In this document: positions 1 to 7,203 of the stretch, one piece after another
How the letters are laid out: each line of letters begins with the position of its first letter
Position numbering within the stretch: position 1 is the first letter of the stretch
From: Lysinibacillus halotolerans
GTDB lineage: Bacteria; Bacillota; Bacilli; Bacillales_A; Planococcaceae
Assembly (NCBI RefSeq): GCF_003711845.1
Contig: NZ_RHLQ01000035.1
Span: 1-33,931 of the forward strand
Length of the DNA stretch: 33,931 nucleotides
Direction of reading: 5' to 3'
The notes under the pieces: model-generated
The model's database searches: none
What the model saw: the letters and a program-made list of their open reading frames with translations, nothing else
What the model was told of the DNA's origin: nothing
Position numbers and translations under genes: made by a program

Positions 1-1
1 G

Positions 2-70
2 ATAGACATGGTTGGACCATCTTATCGAATATTAGATACAAAAGAATGGCTAGAAAATAGTTCGGTTTAA
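2..70 (+). CDS. C-terminal end of an unidentified protein cut by the window edge
   Basis: One forward frame is open from the window edge to a TAA at 68-70 and encodes 22 residues ending TKEWLENSSV. The composition (a VGPSYR segment, then a charged tail) looks like a protein C terminus, and the frame converges on the DinB gene at 99. There is too little sequence to name a family, and a chance open frame of this length is possible. Confidence 0.3.
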   Translation: MDMVGPSYRILDTKEWLENSSV

Positions 71-98
71 GTGGATCAGTTTTTAATTAATAAATGGC

Positions 99-548
99 TC
101 AATTTTTACTTGCGAAATACAGATGAATTTCGTGGACAATGACATGACGTATGATTTCTCCATGTGTACATTCGATGACTCGACGTCTGATTGGTGCATC
201 TCTAGAGCTAATGGGTGCTACACTAAAATCGGCTTCTGAAAGTTTATAAGATTCCATTTCATTTGTCCAAGATGTCACAAATGGTTTTACTTGCTCGTGG
301 TACTGGGTTGAAAGGTTTTTCACTTTTTGTAGGCTAGCATATTCCTCAAACAAGGGCTCCTCAGGTACTGGTATACCTCGCAAACCTAAAATCCACATAT
401 ATTCCACATCCACAATGTGAAATAGGGTATGTAGAATACTTCCGAATCCGCCGATCCGTTTCTTTAATAGTTCTTCCTGAGGTATATCCTCACACCATTT
501 AAACCAATCATCACGGACTTGCCAGTTGTATTGAAACAGTTTCAACAT
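99..548 (-). CDS. DinB-family protein, C terminus apparently lost
   Basis: A 149-residue protein of the DinB/YfiT four-helix fold, whose members are metal-binding and often act as thiol-dependent transferases, though most are uncharacterised. The pattern seen is an early LHTLFHIVDVEYMW helix with a His ligand and a late HVIVHEIH segment carrying the remaining ligand histidines. The start is set by GGAGGT six bases before ATG. Family members usually continue after HEIH with a GQLS-like helix of roughly 20 or more residues; here the chain stops after only seven more (LYFASKN). In the +1 frame just downstream the DNA reads SQVKIEPFIN, which resembles the usual family ending, so an internal deletion with a frame change probably removed the natural C terminus. 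It may be a dying gene or a shortened functional form. Confidence 0.72.
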   Translation of the reverse strand: MLKLFQYNWQVRDDWFKWCEDIPQEELLKKRIGGFGSILHTLFHIVDVEYMWILGLRGIPVPEEPLFEEYASLQKVKNLSTQYHEQVKPFVTSWTNEMESYKLSEADFSVAPISSRDAPIRRRVIECTHGEIIRHVIVHEIHLYFASKN

Positions 549-650
549 TACAATACCTCCAATTCTCTATAGATTAAATAGTAAATTCCATCAAAATACT
601 TTCAAATCCTTTTTATTTAACCCTTACTAAGATTCACCACAATTTTGGTC

Positions 651-702
651 AAATGAGAAAGACGCATTCTTATAAAAAATGCGCCTGATTTATCCATTCT
701 TT
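651..702 (-). repeat. Dispersed hairpin repeat, copy 1 (3' of the 828-1049 gene)
   Basis: Forward strand: an A-rich lead, then CGCATT (663-668) pairing with AATGCG (678-683), then a CTGATTTATC flank. Read on the minus strand it is a hairpin with a U-rich tail, placed to terminate the small gene that ends at 828. Confidence 0.6.
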
Positions 703-827
703 ATATCGTCAGTCCTTTAACTCAAATCCATTATCATGTTGTTTTCAAGTAATCTACTTGTATTACAAATTTTGCAACTTTTTAGATAAGAACTCCACTC
801 AATAAAAATGCATGTTCAAAAGTATAA

Positions 828-1049
828 TTACAACCTATTATTATTCTTATAATTTTTTGTATATAGGTATACCTTATTATCAGTTGCTGCCCGGTTACCT
901 ATGAAACTCATGATTGCCAGTAAAATCCCAAAGAAAACAAAAGCAGCAACGTAATAACCTTGAAACATAGAGACAAAGGACGCTACCATCAGTAAAATCA
1001 TCATAACAATTATTATTATCTGTCCTTTTCCTTTTCTTTTACCTTTCAT
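828..1049 (-). CDS. Small two-helix membrane protein, unknown function
   Basis: A 73-residue protein. It begins with a basic stretch (MKGKRKGKGQ), followed by two hydrophobic segments at about residues 11-27 and 33-50, then a polar Asn/Lys/Tyr-rich tail, so it should be an integral membrane hairpin with both termini inside. A GGGGG ribosome binding site lies just before the ATG. It is the most downstream of the small minus-strand orphans at the left end and is followed by a hairpin repeat copy. No family was recognised; the gene call rests on the clear ribosome binding site and the regular membrane topology. Confidence 0.6.
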   Translation of the reverse strand: MKGKRKGKGQIIIIVMMILLMVASFVSMFQGYYVAAFVFFGILLAIMSFIGNRAATDNKVYLYTKNYKNNNRL

Positions 1050-1221
1050 ATCTCAACCCCCAATTCGCTCCGCTTTATTTTCTTATATGTTAATACGGCA
1101 CTTTGCAAGAGAAAGTTTCCTTTTACTGTTTAAGTTTATTACTTCTCAATTTCGCCTAAATGTTAAATTTAATTTTTTCAAAAAAACGTTGATCTATCTA
1201 AGATATTAATAAATCGTATTC

Positions 1222-1521
1222 TTACCTTTCCCCAATCTCAGCATGAGAGGGTAATTTCTTATCAAAAAAAGTAAAAGTTGGTTCATGGCTTAATGTTAAT
1301 TCAATGCCTTGTTGCATCTCGGAGGGTAAAATACATATCCTTGTGATTTCTTCACTATAGATAACCCTATCTTCATCTATAATTTCTCCGTTTTTCTCAA
1401 GAACCTTTACTTTAAAACTTTTATGTTGATTAATAGAATTCCCAATTACCTTTAACAACAAAATAGCATCATCGGTTGTTTTAACATAAATAATTTGTCC
1501 TGTATAATTTACAATGTCCAT
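1222..1521 (-). CDS. Hypothetical cytosolic protein, 99 aa
   Basis: A 99-residue soluble protein with no signal peptide or membrane segment. It alternates short hydrophobic strands with charged turns (for example RVIYSEEITRICIL near the middle), which suggests a small all-beta or alpha/beta fold. GAGGTG lies at good distance before the ATG. It lies between two small membrane-protein genes in the same direction. No family was recognised and no function is proposed. Confidence 0.55.
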   Translation of the reverse strand: MDIVNYTGQIIYVKTTDDAILLLKVIGNSINQHKSFKVKVLEKNGEIIDEDRVIYSEEITRICILPSEMQQGIELTLSHEPTFTFFDKKLPSHAEIGER

Positions 1522-1634
1522 ATTTCACCTCGTTTTTATATTGGCGCTTATAAAAAAGTACGATATTTAATGGAAAAAAGTTTCAAATTAGGAGATCTAA
1601 TAGAATGCCCAGTTTATTTAACACGATTCACAAA

Positions 1635-1921
1635 TTATATAATGTTTTTTCTCTTCGTAATACTTCCTATACAGCCAATAATAAACATAAGGATTGCAAT
1701 TATTTCAAGAGGTATGAATAAAAATAGAAGGCCAATTCCTACAAATCCTTCATGTGTTATGTCTCTATAAATGATTGAACCAGCAACAGTAAATATAGGT
1801 GTGAAAATTATCGCTAAGTAGACGCTCCATATTATAAAATTATGTATCCAAGAACGTTTAGAAGTAAGAATGAAAGCCATTATAAAAAAATGATAAGAAC
1901 TGCGAATAACGAGGCTATCAT
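1635..1921 (-). pseudogene. Small membrane protein gene with a frameshift in an A7/T7 tract
   Basis: The obvious start is an ATG at 1921, nine bases after an AAAGGAG at 1931-1937. From it the frame reads MIASLFAVLIIFL and then stops at once. The rest of the protein (IMAFILTSK onward, about 83 residues with three hydrophobic segments) lies in another frame. The frames meet at a run of seven A on the forward strand (1884-1890); one extra base there would join them as LIIFFIMAFIL, giving a continuous N-terminal helix. A GTG at 1929-1931 opens the second frame directly but overlaps the ribosome binding site and gives a poorer N terminus. This is either a real frameshift, a slippage-controlled gene, or a homopolymer sequencing error. 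Function unknown. Confidence 0.6.
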
Positions 1922-1990
1922 TTGGAACCACTCCTTTATAATATTACCTAAATTTTAACATTAAAATCCAAAGATTTCTTGTTTACTGAT

Positions 1991-2059
1991 AAAAATGAGC
2001 GCATATTCTTATTCAAACAATAGCACCCAATTGCAGAATATTAGAGATCGTAATTCATT
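1991..2059 (-). repeat. Degenerate hairpin repeat, copy 2 (3' of the 2093-2602 gene)
   Basis: The forward strand keeps the family order: AAAATGAGCGCAT, a TTCTTATTCAA loop, a degraded right arm (TAGCACCC), and the outer flank AGAGATCGTAATTCA, which matches the GAAGATCGTTATTGAA flank of the 4654 copy. The stem is largely lost, but position and orientation match the other copies. Confidence 0.45.
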
Positions 2060-2092
2060 ATTAAGCACAAAACTTGTAAACTAACCTCACAC

Positions 2093-2602
2093 TTAAATGT
2101 CTAATGCAACCACATAACTACCTGTACCTTCTTCCCAAGTAGCTAGTATTTCATATTTTGCTTTGCCTTTTTCCTCTACATCCTTAAAGTTAAAGTACGT
2201 AGCAATCATCTTATCAATGTTATCGTAAACCCTTATTTCGTAATTTAGTGGTTCTTTTTCGAAGTTTAGAATGATAGGTTCATTAAGACTAACATTCACA
2301 GCATCTTCTATGTTAACTAATTCTGTTGATGGCATGAAATCTGCCTGTATATCTACCGTTTGTCCTGTTTTCGAATCTAAATAACTCCAACTGTAACCAC
2401 CTTGGATTGTTCTAATTTCTTTTTTTCCAAAAGTAATTGTAAGTGAAGGTGGTTTCTCCCAGTGAGTCAAGTTAACTTCTTGGGTTATTTCTTTATCACC
2501 TGAAGTAACATTTTGCTCTGACTCAACCACATTCAATCTACTCCACCCTACTAAAGCACAAAGTGAACATATGGCACCACTAATAAAAAAAATTTTATTC
2601 AA
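2093..2602 (-). CDS. Exported protein of unknown function
   Basis: A 169-residue protein with an N-terminal hydrophobic segment (about residues 4-20) acting as signal peptide or membrane anchor. The remainder is a predicted extracellular beta-rich domain. Notable motifs are EKPPSLTI, GGYSWSYL, and a C-terminal ILATWEEGTGSYVVALDI. An AGGGGGGAT ribosome binding site precedes the ATG. A fragment of a second copy, with recognisable EKLPSL and NGYSWCYL, is preserved at about 6370-6450, so the family was once duplicated in this region. I recognise the sequence pattern from Bacillus orphan proteins but know no assigned function. Confidence 0.65.
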   Translation of the reverse strand: MNKIFFISGAICSLCALVGWSRLNVVESEQNVTSGDKEITQEVNLTHWEKPPSLTITFGKKEIRTIQGGYSWSYLDSKTGQTVDIQADFMPSTELVNIEDAVNVSLNEPIILNFEKEPLNYEIRVYDNIDKMIATYFNFKDVEEKGKAKYEILATWEEGTGSYVVALDI

Positions 2603-2730
2603 AATATCCCCCCTTTAAATTAGACAATCATTTTAAAATTAAGTTTCAAAATTCTTGTTACTCAAATCTAGTTTAAGTAGATTCCTTATCGACTCTTTTT
2701 TCAATTAAATTTAAATAATCCTCAGAACCT

Positions 2731-2775
2731 AAAAAGGACACCTTCTTATGAAAGAAAGCGCCCGATGCTCAAAAT
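2731..2775 (-). repeat. Hairpin repeat, copy 3 (3' of the 2810-3085 gene)
   Basis: Forward strand: AAAAAGGACACCTTCTTATG, then AAAGAAAGCGCCCGAT. The stem is imperfect but loop and flank match the family. A further partial unit (TTCAAGAGCCCAATAGTTGA) follows at about 2786-2808, so two units may be adjacent. Confidence 0.5.
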
Positions 2776-2809
2776 TGCTATTCAATTCAAGAGCCCAATA
2801 GTTGAATCA

Positions 2810-3085
2810 TCAAAAGGCAGTTCCTTTTGAAAATTTCTTTTTAAAAACAAAGTATGTTAATACACCTAAGCCAATATATATAATCAACATACCACTCCCC
2901 ATTATTGCTGAGAATTTAAATAAAATAGTTAGTGAGTATAAATTTAGTAATATGTAGAGTGTTAAAAATAAAATTCCTTTTTTTCTGCTTTTCAAAAGGA
3001 CAGAAGTAATAATAGCCAATGCTAAACTAGCGCATATTAATTGACCTAAAAAAAGCATTATATACATCAAAATATCATTCTCCAT
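2810..3085 (-). CDS. Small multi-pass membrane protein, unknown function
   Basis: A 91-residue protein with about three hydrophobic segments (near residues 7-27, 37-56 and 62-80), a short basic loop (KSRKKG) between the first two, and a basic C terminus (KKKFSKG). The topology is regular and obeys the positive-inside rule. AAAAGGGGG lies six to seven bases before the ATG. A hairpin repeat lies just after the gene. No family was recognised; it fits the run of small membrane orphans in this part of the window. Confidence 0.6.
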   Translation of the reverse strand: MENDILMYIMLFLGQLICASLALAIITSVLLKSRKKGILFLTLYILLNLYSLTILFKFSAIMGSGMLIIYIGLGVLTYFVFKKKFSKGTAF

Positions 3086-3159
3086 AAAAATCCCCCTTTT
3101 CTATTTAAATTCTTCAAATAGAAGTAGTTTTCCTGTTCTACTATCTGCCTTATTGATGA

Positions 3160-3200
3160 AAATAGCACAATTCTACTCAAGAATTGCGCCGTTGTTTAAG
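3160..3200 (-). repeat. Hairpin repeat, copy 4 (overlaps the end of the CBO0543 gene)
   Basis: Forward strand: GCACAATTCT (3165-3174), a short loop, then AGAATTGCGCC and GTTGTTTAAG. The stem is strong. On the minus strand it follows the stop codon of the 3196-3774 gene immediately, so the repeat is fused to the gene end. Confidence 0.65.
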
Positions 3201-3774
3201 AACCATTAATTGATTGTTGTTTTTGTAACCATAAAAATAAGTTGGTAATCAATTTAGATATTATGAATAGCACTATATAAAACAGGAACAAATAAATATA
3301 ATTTACACCCTTAAACATATGGAAAAAGTGGAAATTGACCATAATTGGTTTTAATACGAAAGCAAAAAAGGCTGATAATAAAACTGAGTATAGGTATATG
3401 TTTTTTTGTCGGTTCAATGTCCACTGATATAACAACATAAAACTTACCGGTACTAAGGAAGCATCTAGAGCAAAACTTGGTAAAAAGGGAACGAGTTCAT
3501 ATGGATATTCCCATAGCCCCATACTAATACCAATTTTATTAATATATGCGAACCAAACATGATAATTAAGTCCAAAAAAACCTAAAAGTAACGTTTTCCT
3601 TTTATCTATTGTAAAAAGTAATACTATAATTGGGACAATTAATGCTATCACTACTATCCAAAATTGCCATGTATTAAAGTAGGAAAATGATTTCCAATAT
3701 TCTAATTGAAGTTGGTTTAACTCTTCTAATATTGACCTTATTTGATTTAACAATTCTGTTTGGTTTTCCTTCAT
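3196..3774 (-). CDS. CBO0543-family membrane protein
   Basis: A 192-residue integral membrane protein. The signature of the CBO0543 group is clear: YWKSFSYFNTWQFW, then KTLLLGFFGLNYHVW, GLWEYPYELVPFLP and LDASLVPVSFMLLYQW. About five hydrophobic segments follow a short amphipathic N-terminal helix. The family is widespread in spore-forming Firmicutes, often in several paralogues per genome, and has no established function. A GGGAG site precedes the ATG. The gene ends within the arm of a hairpin repeat. I am confident of the family; no biochemical role can be claimed. Confidence 0.82.
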   Translation of the reverse strand: MKENQTELLNQIRSILEELNQLQLEYWKSFSYFNTWQFWIVVIALIVPIIVLLFTIDKRKTLLLGFFGLNYHVWFAYINKIGISMGLWEYPYELVPFLPSFALDASLVPVSFMLLYQWTLNRQKNIYLYSVLLSAFFAFVLKPIMVNFHFFHMFKGVNYIYLFLFYIVLFIISKLITNLFLWLQKQQSINGS

Positions 3775-3854
3775 AAATAAATCTCCCTAATAATATTTCT
3801 ATTATTAAGTAATTTAACCGTATTCTTGTTTAACTATTCTTCTTCCATTACAAA

Positions 3855-3896
3855 GGGACGATTATATTCAAGAATTGCGCTCCATTATTGAATAAG
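3855..3896 (-). repeat. Degenerate hairpin repeat, copy 5 (3' of the 3931-4179 frame)
   Basis: Forward strand: GGGACGATTATATTCAAGAA, then TTGCGCTCCATTATTGAATA. The left arm is degraded; the loop (ATTCAAG), the right arm and the TTGAATAA flank match the family. Confidence 0.45.
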
Positions 3897-3930
3897 TCTT
3901 TTCCAAATGGATATTTTAACTCATACTCGA

Positions 3931-4179
3931 TTATTTTTTAAAATTCTCATCTACCGATGGGTTTCCTACTTGATCAATCATAACGGTTATTCCACTTTCG
4001 GCAGCAGTAAAATTCAACATTTTAGAATTCCGGTCTGATTTAGTTATCAAGATTAATCTTAAAAATCCCAACTTACCTTGAGTATAAATAATTTCAAAAC
4101 GTTTGTTTTCCAGTTTAATTAAATTAAAATAAAAAATATGGATTCCCTGTTTCAAAAATAAGTACTGAAACTCCCCCAT
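3931..4179 (-). CDS. Hypothetical protein, possibly a gene remnant
   Basis: An 82-residue frame starting 17 bases after the DUF6199-like gene. The middle (LENKRFEIIYTQGKLGF, then LRLILITKSDR) and the part after it (ESGITVMIDQVGN) look like beta strands of a small extracellular sandwich domain, but there is no signal peptide. The first 20 residues look unlike the rest, and no convincing ribosome binding site precedes the ATG. It could be the surviving part of a larger secreted protein or a translationally coupled partner of the upstream gene. The repeat just downstream supports a real gene end here. Confidence 0.4.
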   Translation of the reverse strand: MGEFQYLFLKQGIHIFYFNLIKLENKRFEIIYTQGKLGFLRLILITKSDRNSKMLNFTAAESGITVMIDQVGNPSVDENFKK

Positions 4180-4195
4180 TCAATTGGAATTACTT

Positions 4196-4453
4196 TTAGT
4201 TCAATACATCAATAGATGGTAATGGAGGGTCAGGAGTAAAAGTATCAATTGCAACAACAATAATGATTGCAGTCCATATAATCATACCCATTACACTTCC
4301 AATTCTAATTAACTTAATCTGTATATCCGATAACTCTGGAACCTCTTTATATCTCCAGCGATCTAAAAAGAAATAACTTTCTTCTGGTTCATAAAGACTC
4401 CAAATACCATAACCATATACAGGTATCGAAAAGACTATCATAATGAATAACAT
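4196..4453 (-). CDS. DUF6199-like small membrane protein
   Basis: An 85-residue protein with hydrophobic segments at about residues 2-20 and 50-70. Between them is FFLDRWRYKEVPELSDIQIK followed by LIRIGSVMG. That arrangement (first helix, Trp/Arg-rich loop, a P-x-LSD segment, an R-x-G opening of the second helix) matches the DUF6199 type of small Firmicute membrane proteins, whose role is not established. AAAAGGGGAAAGGG precedes the ATG. The assignment rests on pattern recognition, so a related family is possible. Confidence 0.6.
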   Translation of the reverse strand: MLFIMIVFSIPVYGYGIWSLYEPEESYFFLDRWRYKEVPELSDIQIKLIRIGSVMGMIIWTAIIIVVAIDTFTPDPPLPSIDVLN

Positions 4454-4793
4454 AACCCTTTCCCCTTTTCTTTTTATTATTTATACGATCCTTCTTTTAA
4501 AGAAGATTCAGTTTTTTCTAGCAACCCAATTCATAACTAATACTTCCAGCGATAGGTTAATTTTAATGAAATGTTTGACAAACCAATCAAGCTACTTTAC
4601 CCGTTTAGAATGTCAATCTGATTTATGATTTGGTTTATAATCCCTTAATGAATGAAAAAAGACGCATTCTTATTTAAAGAAATGCGCCAGATAGTTGAAG
4701 ATCGTTATTGAAAGAAACTAGACAAATTTTATTGATGATATCCCACTAGGAAACTGTTCTTTCATTCATTTTAGCCTCAAAGAACTTAAGAAC
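4454..4793. other. Intergenic stretch with one repeat copy
   Basis: This 340-base gap lies between the nuclease gene and the DUF6199-like gene. It holds the best-preserved repeat copy (4654-4713). The rest is AT-rich with no convincing coding frame. It should also hold the promoter for the 4196-4453 gene, but no clear -35/-10 pair was picked. Confidence 0.5.
4654..4713 (-). repeat. Hairpin repeat, copy 6, the best full-length example
   Basis: Forward strand order: AAAAAAGACGCATTCTTATT, then TAAAGAAATGCGCCAGAT, then AGTTGAAGATCGTTATTGAA. The first two parts form the hairpin; the third is a conserved flank. In some copies the flank ends TTCAA and can itself fold as TTGAA/TTCAA. On the minus strand the A run is a U tail, so this is also the likely terminator of the nuclease gene ending at 4794. 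Confidence 0.7.
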
Positions 4794-5732
4794 TTACTCA
4801 CCTACCATACCGTCATTATCATTATCTTGCATATATTGGTATAACCAATGATCACTTGTTATTGGCATACTAAAACCTGCTGCTTTTGCTTCTTTAATCG
4901 TTACCTGTCCATTACCGTTTGTATCAATACTAGAAATATCACCGGTTGTGTTTGAACTAGTTAAATCAGAAGGCTCACTACCTGTTAAACCCAGTGATTC
5001 GTTTACTTCGTCAGGGTTCACATTATCAAATGAATCAACGATTTCGTTACCCATTAACGTATAAGTATACTGATAATGGGAAGGAATCTGAGTCTCCGTA
5101 TTCGGATATGTGATAATTGCTTCAAAATTAGTAGCTCCACCTGCATTACGAATCTCATCTTCCATATAAGCTTGATCACCATGTCGGTTAAGTGTACTAT
5201 CTTGTGGAGTAATATTATAAGCATTCGATACCCCTCCGAGAGAATCAGCAATAATATGTCCTTCATCTAGAACGTCACTTTCTACGCCAGGAACCTTTGC
5301 CTCATCAGCATAGTATCTACCAGACGATAATATAGGTTCGTTTCGGTCATCTTGTAGAATGATTTCGTCAGCAATCACACGAACTAGTTGTCCATATTCG
5401 TTCGTAAATGCCCAATATTCACGGTCTCCATAACCAATGTCAACGACGACATTAGGTTCACGATATCCTGACAAATCACCACCATCAACTTCAATAAGTT
5501 CGTATCCTGAAAACAGATCATTATTTGATTGAGTTGGTGTTTCTTCAACTACCGGTTCATCAACAACTGTAGTGATTGCTTCTTCTTTTTCGCTATTATT
5601 ATTCGTTTCAACTGTACTTGCTTCTTGTGGATCTGTTTCTACATCTGCAACGGATGAACCTTCTCCGTTAGTACAACCAACAATAAAGATGGTCATTAAA
5701 AGTAAGATTAAATAGTTCATTTTCTTTTTCAT
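4794..5732 (-). CDS. Lipoprotein DNA/RNA non-specific endonuclease with EF-hand-like tail
   Basis: A 312-residue surface lipoprotein. The start is the ATG at 5732, seven bases after GATGAGGAG; an upstream in-frame ATG lies ahead of this site and is rejected. The signal peptide ends in IFIVGC, with lipidated Cys20. An acidic, Thr/Ser/Asn-rich linker (about 21-75) leads to an Endonuclease_NS_2-type domain (about 76-235) with DEGHIIADSLGG (catalytic His159) and then NITPQDSTLNRHG. The C terminus carries two Ca2+-loop-like motifs, DTNGNGQVTIKEA (from 270) and DNDNDGMVGE (from 303). The likely role is cell-surface hydrolysis of external nucleic acid, for nutrition, DNA processing or competition, probably Ca2+-dependent or stabilised. 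The catalytic assignment is from motifs only. No adjacent immunity gene is obvious; a WapI-type protein lies 12 kb away. Confidence 0.8.
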   Translation of the reverse strand: MKKKMNYLILLLMTIFIVGCTNGEGSSVADVETDPQEASTVETNNNSEKEEAITTVVDEPVVEETPTQSNNDLFSGYELIEVDGGDLSGYREPNVVVDIGYGDREYWAFTNEYGQLVRVIADEIILQDDRNEPILSSGRYYADEAKVPGVESDVLDEGHIIADSLGGVSNAYNITPQDSTLNRHGDQAYMEDEIRNAGGATNFEAIITYPNTETQIPSHYQYTYTLMGNEIVDSFDNVNPDEVNESLGLTGSEPSDLTSSNTTGDISSIDTNGNGQVTIKEAKAAGFSMPITSDHWLYQYMQDNDNDGMVGE

Positions 5733-5762
5733 TTTAAGACTCCTCATCATAGTTCAAACTGT

Positions 5763-5914
5763 TCATTCTAAAAGCCTTGCAATTTCATATAGATTAACCA
5801 TTGTTATCCTATTAAAAATAGTATATTCCAATACTAACTTTATTTCAGTAGATTGTTTTAAATCTGCATAGATTTCAATTAAGGCTTGTACAATTTCAGA
5901 TTGTACTTCATTTA
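5763..5914 (-). pseudogene. Orphan C-terminal coding fragment
   Basis: Between the nuclease and the DUF2268 remnant, one minus frame is open for about 50 codons up to a TGA at 5763-5765. It reads like protein: NEVQSEIVQALIEIYADLKQ, later RITMVNLYEIARLLE. It is preceded in frame by a stop and has no start codon or ribosome binding site. It looks like the end of a helical protein whose front is lost. No family was recognised. Confidence 0.35.
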
Positions 5915-5921
5915 CTCAATT

Positions 5922-6358
5922 CTATTTATAGTTATCAAAATAGTTTCCTTTTTCGATAATTTCTTGTGGACTTAAAGCTGTCCATTGTTTTGGTGTTAAA
6001 TTAGGATATAAGTCGAGATAAGATTTAATCATCTTATAGCCTTCACTGTAACCATATGAAGGCGGTAAATCCTTTCCGCCAACTATAATTTCTAACGCAC
6101 GATCAAAGTCCTTTTTGTTTAGATCAGGTTCAATTTTAGACCATAATTCTTTGTCGTAAGCTAAATCCACTGGGGTGTTTTCAAGATTTGGATAAACGGT
6201 TTTCTCGAACATGACCGCCTTTCCTTCAAAAATAAGATTATAACACTGTGATGATATTCGTGGGCAACACCGACCTTTAAAAAATTATCACTATAATATC
6301 CATTATAAGGAATAATAATTTTCCCAGCCCCAACGGTTAACATCGGCATTTTTGCATT
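5922..6358 (-). pseudogene. DUF2268 predicted Zn-protease, decayed
   Basis: Two frames together give the C-terminal half of a DUF2268 protein. The first (from about 6349) has a GAGKIIIPYNGYY stretch, then GVAHEYHHSV, the HExxH zinc motif. The second has LIFEGKAVMFEKTVYPNL, where the glutamate of EGKA is the usual third ligand region, then YGYSEGYKMIKSYLDLYP near the C terminus. The frame changes between HEYHHSV and LIFEGKA, where an intact protein has a longer loop, so a deletion and frameshift have occurred. The N-terminal half is missing; upstream the frame runs into a fragment of a different gene. Intact members are usually secreted or lipoproteins. This copy cannot make a normal enzyme. 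Confidence 0.75.
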
Positions 6359-6450
6359 GCTAGTGGATTGTGCTAAATAACACCAACTGTAACCATTATT
6401 CTAGTCTTAGTGAAGGTAGTTTCTCGGTTTTAGTCAATGGAAAATTAACC
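6359..6450 (-). pseudogene. Fragment of a paralogue of the 2093-2602 exported protein
   Basis: Minus-strand reading gives VNFPLTKTEKLPSLRLE and, after a small deletion and frame change, NGYSWCYL. The 2093-2602 protein has VNLTHWEKPPSLTI and GGYSWSYL at the matching places, and the DNA is also alike (for example CCAACTGTAACCA in both). The fragment continues in frame into the DUF2268 remnant, so a deletion has joined two broken genes. Its 5' part overlaps the last codons of the CPBP gene. Confidence 0.6.
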
Positions 6451-7087
6451 CTAACAAATTATAGAAAGAATGAATAATAATTACTAACCAAAGGGAACTA
6501 GTTTTCTTGTATACGTATCCAAATAGAGCACCCAACACAAAGATTGTTATCGAGGAACTTAGAATATAATGAAATGCAAACAAACCTTTATAAATCCAAA
6601 TAGGAAAATGAATCAAAACAAAGAGTAGAGATGTAATTGTATTTGCTATCCAAAATCTAAAAGAATCCATAAGTTTATTTAATATAAATCCTCTAAAGAC
6701 AATTTCCTCAGTGATTCCAACTAATAGAAAAACATTTAGCCATTCGTCAAACCCTATATGCAAATTGATTTTATTATCTAAAACAGTGATATTTAAAAGG
6801 ATATATAATATGAAGACTAAGAAAACCCAATATATCCATTTTAAACTTTTTTTAAAATTATGACGTAATCCTAAAAAGGAAAACGGATCAGTTTTATCTA
6901 TAACTTTAGCCAATAATATTACTGGAATGACCCAGATGACTATTTTTATTATGGCTGATGTTATAGCTCTTGGAACAGATTCCATCAAATCTAAATATTG
7001 AACTAACCATAATTCTCTAAAAGACCATAGGACATAAAATATGATGAAATAAATCCAAATATAATTTTTATTTGCTTTTAAATCTAT
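6434..7087 (-). CDS. CPBP-family intramembrane glutamic protease, start codon unusual or lost
   Basis: A multi-pass membrane protein of the CPBP (Abi, CAAX-like) peptidase family. Catalytic motifs are visible: TEEIVFRGF (Glu-Glu about residues 127-128, Arg 132), VLIHFPIW (His about 160) and IIHSFYNLL (His about 206). The annotated-type start at 6988 or 6985 has no ribosome binding site. The same frame stays open upstream for 33 more codons, giving a first membrane helix (NYIWIYFIIFYVLW) and SFRELWLVQYLDLM, typical of the family N terminus. An AAAGGGGGGAG site ends six bases or fewer before this extension, at an ATA codon (7085-7087) where ATG would be expected. Either ATA is used weakly or the start has mutated. 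The role is unknown; family members process peptides or bacteriocin-related substrates. Confidence 0.78.
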   Translation of the reverse strand: MDLKANKNYIWIYFIIFYVLWSFRELWLVQYLDLMESVPRAITSAIIKIVIWVIPVILLAKVIDKTDPFSFLGLRHNFKKSLKWIYWVFLVFILYILLNITVLDNKINLHIGFDEWLNVFLLVGITEEIVFRGFILNKLMDSFRFWIANTITSLLFVLIHFPIWIYKGLFAFHYILSSSITIFVLGALFGYVYKKTSSLWLVIIIHSFYNLLGLIFH

Positions 7088-7203
7088 ATGAAACTCCCCC
7101 CTTTCTTTTTCAAGAATACAGTTACTTCCATACCTTTACAACCTTTTCATTAACATAAATTGCCAATTCAATTGGCAAGTTTTACTCAATAATCTGCCCC
7201 GGT

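Noticed and set aside
4443-4628. Forward 61-codon open frame
   Set aside because: It starts within the antisense of the DUF6199-like gene, has no ribosome binding site, and its residues follow the AT-rich base composition with no recognisable pattern.
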